A stretch of DNA of 64,000 nt from Clostridia bacterium (GTDB lineage: Bacteria > Bacillota > Clostridia > Christensenellales > Borkfalkiaceae): positions 124,001-188,000 of the forward strand of contig JAFXHX010000003.1 of assembly GCA_017536205.1 (NCBI GenBank), in the 5' to 3' direction. Below, in pieces: positions 60,869 to 64,000 of the stretch (position 1 is its first letter; every line of letters starts with the position of its first letter). Made by a program: the position numbers and the translations under genes. The notes under the pieces are model-generated. The model worked only from the letters and a program-made list of their open reading frames with translations. It searched no databases and was not told the DNA's origin.

Positions 60869-62097
60869 ACGTAAAAATTACTCCACAAACACTCAAAGGA
60901 GTTATAAACGCGCCACCGTCAAAATCGTTTGCGCATCGCTTACTAATATCTGCTTTCTTGTCGGGTAAAAAAGTTAGCGTTTTAGGGCTTGGAACTTCTA
61001 GTGACGTTATAACGACTCTTAATGCGCTTAAAGGGCTTGGAGCAGTAGTTACCGAAATAGACGGCGGAGTTACTATCGAGCGAAAAAACTTGCCTAGTGA
61101 AAAGGTCGTTTTAAATATGAACGACAGTGGCTCGTCACTTCGCTTTTTAATGCCCGTTGTATCGGCGCTTGGTTTAAACGTTGAGTTTATAGGCACTGAA
61201 AGGCTACTTAATCGCCCTATAAGTGAACTTGTAACTTCGCTCAACGAGCACGGCGCTAAAATTGAAGGGCATACGGTAAACGGTAAAATTGAAGGTGGGG
61301 TTTACAAAATAAACGGTGGTGTTTCATCGCAATATATAACGGGGCTTATGCTTGCGCTTTCAGTTTTAGGTGGAGAAATTATAATAGAGGGCGAACTTGT
61401 AAGCAAGCCTTATATCGATATTACTTTAAGCGTTTTAAAAGACTTTGGCGTTTCGGTTATAGAAAGTGAAAATCGCTATATAATCAAAAAGGGCTATAAC
61501 CTAACTAAAACGGAGTTTTTCGTTGAAGGCGACTGGTCTGGGGCGTCGTTTATGCTAGTTGCAGGCGCGCTTGGTGGCCCAGTAACGGTAAAGGGGCTTA
61601 ACGCAAGAAGCGTTCAAGGCGATAGCGAAATTATTGATATAATTAAAAAAGTTGGTGGAAAAGCTACTATAAACGGTAGCGAAATCACCGTTGAAAAGGA
61701 TAAACTTAACGGCATTGAAGTTAACATTGAAAATATTCCCGACCTTTCGCAAATTATAGCAGTGCTACTTGCTTTTGCAAAAGGAACGTCTAAAATAACG
61801 GGCGTTTCAAGGCTAAAAGGAAAGGAAAGTGATAGAATTAGCGCCATAGTTGATATGCTAAACGGCTCGGGCGTTAAGTGCGAGTATATAAACAACCAAA
61901 TTACTATAAGTGGTGGCGTTCCAACATCGTTTAAAGCAGACGGAAATAGCGACCACAGAACGGTTATGTCTAACGCAATACTTGCAAGTTATGCGCAAGG
62001 TGGTAGCGAAATTACAGGCGCTCAGGCACACGTTAAATCGTACCCAGAGTTTTTTAACGATTTTATGGCATTAGGTGGAGAATATGTCGATATTTAA
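60865..62097 (+). CDS. aroA: 5-enolpyruvylshikimate-3-phosphate synthase
   Basis: 410 aa. Joins PEP to shikimate-3-phosphate. PPSKSFAHRLLISA binds substrate, NDSGSSLRFLMPV is the glycine-rich PEP loop, KESDRISAI and the C-terminal DHRTVMSNAI are conserved. Slightly short (usual ~430). The exact glyphosate-sensitivity class is not assigned. Ends inside the aroC start region. Confidence 0.95.
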   Translation: MNVKITPQTLKGVINAPPSKSFAHRLLISAFLSGKKVSVLGLGTSSDVITTLNALKGLGAVVTEIDGGVTIERKNLPSEKVVLNMNDSGSSLRFLMPVVSALGLNVEFIGTERLLNRPISELVTSLNEHGAKIEGHTVNGKIEGGVYKINGGVSSQYITGLMLALSVLGGEIIIEGELVSKPYIDITLSVLKDFGVSVIESENRYIIKKGYNLTKTEFFVEGDWSGASFMLVAGALGGPVTVKGLNARSVQGDSEIIDIIKKVGGKATINGSEITVEKDKLNGIEVNIENIPDLSQIIAVLLAFAKGTSKITGVSRLKGKESDRISAIVDMLNGSGVKCEYINNQITISGGVPTSFKADGNSDHRTVMSNAILASYAQGGSEITGAQAHVKSYPEFFNDFMALGGEYVDI

Positions 62098-63136
62098 AGG
62101 AAAAAATCTTTGTATTGAAGTAACGGGAACGTCGCACGGCGAAAGCGTTAAGGCAAGCGTTAAAGGCTTTCCCGCTTACGAATACGATAATCAAAAGTTA
62201 AACGCTTTTATGGAAAGGCGAAAAGCGTCGTCTTCGGTGTTTTCAACGCCGAGAAAAGAGCCCGACGAACTTATTTTTAACGGTGCTTTAAATAATAAAA
62301 TTGACGGCGACTTTGAAATTGAAATTAAAAACGTTAACGTTAAAAGTAAAGACTATAACGAACTTTACGCTAAACCACGCCCGTCTCACGCCGACTACGC
62401 TTGGTACCTTAAAGATGGTGCGCTCGATTTTTCAGGCGGGGGTAGGTTTTCGGCAAGGCTTACCGCTCCACTTAACGCAGTTGGGGGCTTGTGCAAGCAA
62501 TACCTTGAAGATAAAGGCGTTTCGGTAGTGGCGTACTTGCAGTCGGTTGGCTCGGTAAGCGGTAGGTCTTATAAAAACGGCGAACTTTCGCTAAATGAAA
62601 TTATAAGCCTTTCAAACGGTTTCCCGTCGCTTGATAAAAAAGAAGAAATGCTCAATGAAATTGCGCTTGCAAAACGTGAAGGCGATAGCGTTGGCGCTAT
62701 TATCGAGTGCGTTGTTTACGGCGCTCCCGCAGGCGTTGGCGATAATTTGTTTTCGGGTTTAGAAGGGAAAATAGCGTCGTTACTTTACGCAATTCCCGCA
62801 GTTAAAGGGGTTGAGTTTGGTTCTGGCTTTGAAATGTGCGCTAAAAAGGGTAGCGAAGTTAACGATAGTTTATATTACGAAAACGGCGAAGTTAAACTTA
62901 AAACTAACAACAACGGTGGAATAAACGGTGGAATATCTAACGGCTTTTTAATTACTATGCGCGTTGCTATTAAACCAACCCCGTCTATATTTAAAGAGCA
63001 AGATACTATCGACCTTGTTAAAAAAGAAAACGTTAAAATTAAAATAAACGGTAGGCACGATGCTTGCGTTGCAGTAAGGGCAGTTCCACTTGTTGAAAGT
63101 GCCGTTTGCATAGCGCTTATTGATGAAATTATTTAG
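62084..63136 (+). CDS. aroC: Chorismate synthase
   Basis: 350 aa. FMN-dependent last step to chorismate. GTSHGESVKASVKGFP, RPSHADYAWYL and GGGRFSARLTAP are the family's three blocks; GRHDACVAVRAVPL closes. The ATG at 62084 (GGTGGAG 5-6 nt upstream) is preferred to a GTG 9 nt earlier. It overlaps aroA by 14 nt. Confidence 0.94.
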   Translation: MSIFKGKNLCIEVTGTSHGESVKASVKGFPAYEYDNQKLNAFMERRKASSSVFSTPRKEPDELIFNGALNNKIDGDFEIEIKNVNVKSKDYNELYAKPRPSHADYAWYLKDGALDFSGGGRFSARLTAPLNAVGGLCKQYLEDKGVSVVAYLQSVGSVSGRSYKNGELSLNEIISLSNGFPSLDKKEEMLNEIALAKREGDSVGAIIECVVYGAPAGVGDNLFSGLEGKIASLLYAIPAVKGVEFGSGFEMCAKKGSEVNDSLYYENGEVKLKTNNNGGINGGISNGFLITMRVAIKPTPSIFKEQDTIDLVKKENVKIKINGRHDACVAVRAVPLVESAVCIALIDEII

Positions 63137-63146
63137 GAGCATTATT

Positions 63147-64000
63147 ATGGATTTACTTGAAATTAGAAACAAAATAGACGCAATTGACGATGAACTTGTA
63201 AAACTTTACGCAAGCCGTATGGCGCTTTCTAAAGAAGTTGGGCTTTTAAAGTCTAAAACTGAAAAAGCCGTTCACGACGGCAAGCGTGAAAGCGAAATAC
63301 TTTATCGTTTATCGCAAAAAACTCCCGAAGAATTAAGGCTTTACCTTAAAGAACTTTACGACACTATTTTCTACACTAGCAAGGCTTACCAAGCAAAGTT
63401 TGCAGTTGAAACTTCGCCCGTTAAGCAAGAACTTGATAAATTAGTAGAAAACGGTTTAATCAACTTCCCCGTTGACGGTACCGTTGCTTGCCAAGGCGTT
63501 TACGGCGCAAATAGTGGTTTGGCTGCCGAAAAGATTTTCCCTATAAGCGACGTTACTTACTTTAAAACCTTTGAAGGCGTTTTCAACGCAGTTGAAAAAG
63601 GGCTTTGCGAGTTTGGCGTTTTACCCATTGAAAACAGTACTGCAGGCTCGGTTAGCGAAGTTTACGACCTTATGAGAAAATACGATTTCCATATCGTTAA
63701 AAGCGTAAGAATGCAAATTGACCACTGCTTATGCTCTATAACGGGAAACGTTAGCGATATTAAAACGGTGATTTCGCACCCACAAGCGTTAACTCAATGC
63801 TCTGAAGCGCTTAAAGTGTTGGGCGTTAAAACTGAAATTGCCGAAAACACTGCCGTTGCCGCACAGCGAGTTAGCGAACTCGGCGATAAGTCGCTTGGCG
63901 TTTTATGCTCGAAAGAATGCGCTAATGCATACGGGCTTAAAATCGTTAACGATAAAGTTCAAAATAGCGAGAAAAACTACACTCGTTTTATTTGCATAAC
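63147..64000 (+). CDS. pheA: Bifunctional chorismate mutase/prephenate dehydratase, cut by the window end
   Basis: The first 284 codons are present. An AroQ chorismate mutase domain occupies residues ~1-85 (LLEIRNKIDAIDDELVKLYA, shown in part: IDAIDDELVKLYASR). The dehydratase domain follows from ~105 with VACQGVYGANSGLAA, the PIENSTAGSVSEVYDL block, HPQALTQC and YTRF, a catalytic Thr-Arg-Phe. A C-terminal ACT domain should lie beyond the edge. Preceded by TTAGGAG. It commits chorismate to phenylalanine and sits last in the operon so far as seen. Confidence 0.92.
   Translation, partial: MDLLEIRNKIDAIDDELVKLYASRMALSKEVGLLKSKTEKAVHDGKRESEILYRLSQKTPEELRLYLKELYDTIFYTSKAYQAKFAVETSPVKQELDKLVENGLINFPVDGTVACQGVYGANSGLAAEKIFPISDVTYFKTFEGVFNAVEKGLCEFGVLPIENSTAGSVSEVYDLMRKYDFHIVKSVRMQIDHCLCSITGNVSDIKTVISHPQALTQCSEALKVLGVKTEIAENTAVAAQRVSELGDKSLGVLCSKECANAYGLKIVNDKVQNSEKNYTRFICI

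Overview
The window is AT-rich and gene-dense and comes from an endospore-forming Firmicute, most likely an uncultured member of the Clostridia. Evidence for this is the spoIIGA-sigE pair, SpoVB/YabM-type flippases, whiA, hprK, the DUF421/DUF4363 pair, Gram-positive Shine-Dalgarno sites and sigma-A-type promoters with 17-bp spacers. The genus cannot be named from sequence alone. No tRNA, rRNA, CRISPR array, transposase or integrase was seen.

Layout: 1-1602 is the end of a capsule/exopolysaccharide control operon (chain-length modulator, BY-kinase, PHP phosphatase). 1695-2651 is an orphan solute-binding-like protein. 2690-9340 is a tightly packed run murB, PHP phosphoesterase, whiA, cca, uvrC, hprK. 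Then come a DUF1294 protein, a YgiQ radical SAM protein, nrdR with a secreted orphan, and spoIIGA-sigE. 14684-18060 is on the minus strand except folT, which sits under a THF riboswitch; a SpoVB-like flippase there is broken by a frameshift. 18163-24596 holds a LysM protein, secA-prfB-tsaD and a CDF metal exporter. 24626-27033 is an amino-acid ABC importer. 27316-34287 holds a ROK protein, minDE without minC, a nitroreductase, an unknown protein, a CBS/CorC membrane protein and a DUF1015 protein. 34547-43166 holds a DtxR-type regulator, an OFA-type MFS transporter, DegV, a secreted protease, then yabM, yabN, dusB, a catalytically dead nitrilase homologue and trmL. 43349-46986 holds an XRE repressor, a large BspA-type LRR lipoprotein and a Na/Pi cotransporter. 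47060-54104 is pgk-tpiA-gpmI, secG, rnr, smpB and ssrA (tmRNA). 57994 to the end is the aromatic amino-acid operon aroF-tyrA-aroB-aroA-aroC-pheA, cut by the window edge.

The most notable non-coding content is as follows. (1) A Phe/Tyr-rich 19-codon leader peptide followed by mutually exclusive hairpins lies upstream of aroF and looks like classical ribosome-mediated attenuation. (2) A family of intergenic repeats has four loci in this window; it is built around hairpins with an ACC-AAAAA-GGT tip, three with compensatory stem changes, always in the same orientation and at gene 3' ends. Two copies supply the last codons and stop of unrelated genes. (3) Several genes have a -10 hexamer exactly 6 nt before the ATG and no Shine-Dalgarno, implying leaderless mRNAs. 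(4) A structured region beside ssrA carries two ~50-bp direct repeats that contain an antisense copy of the tmRNA T-arm.
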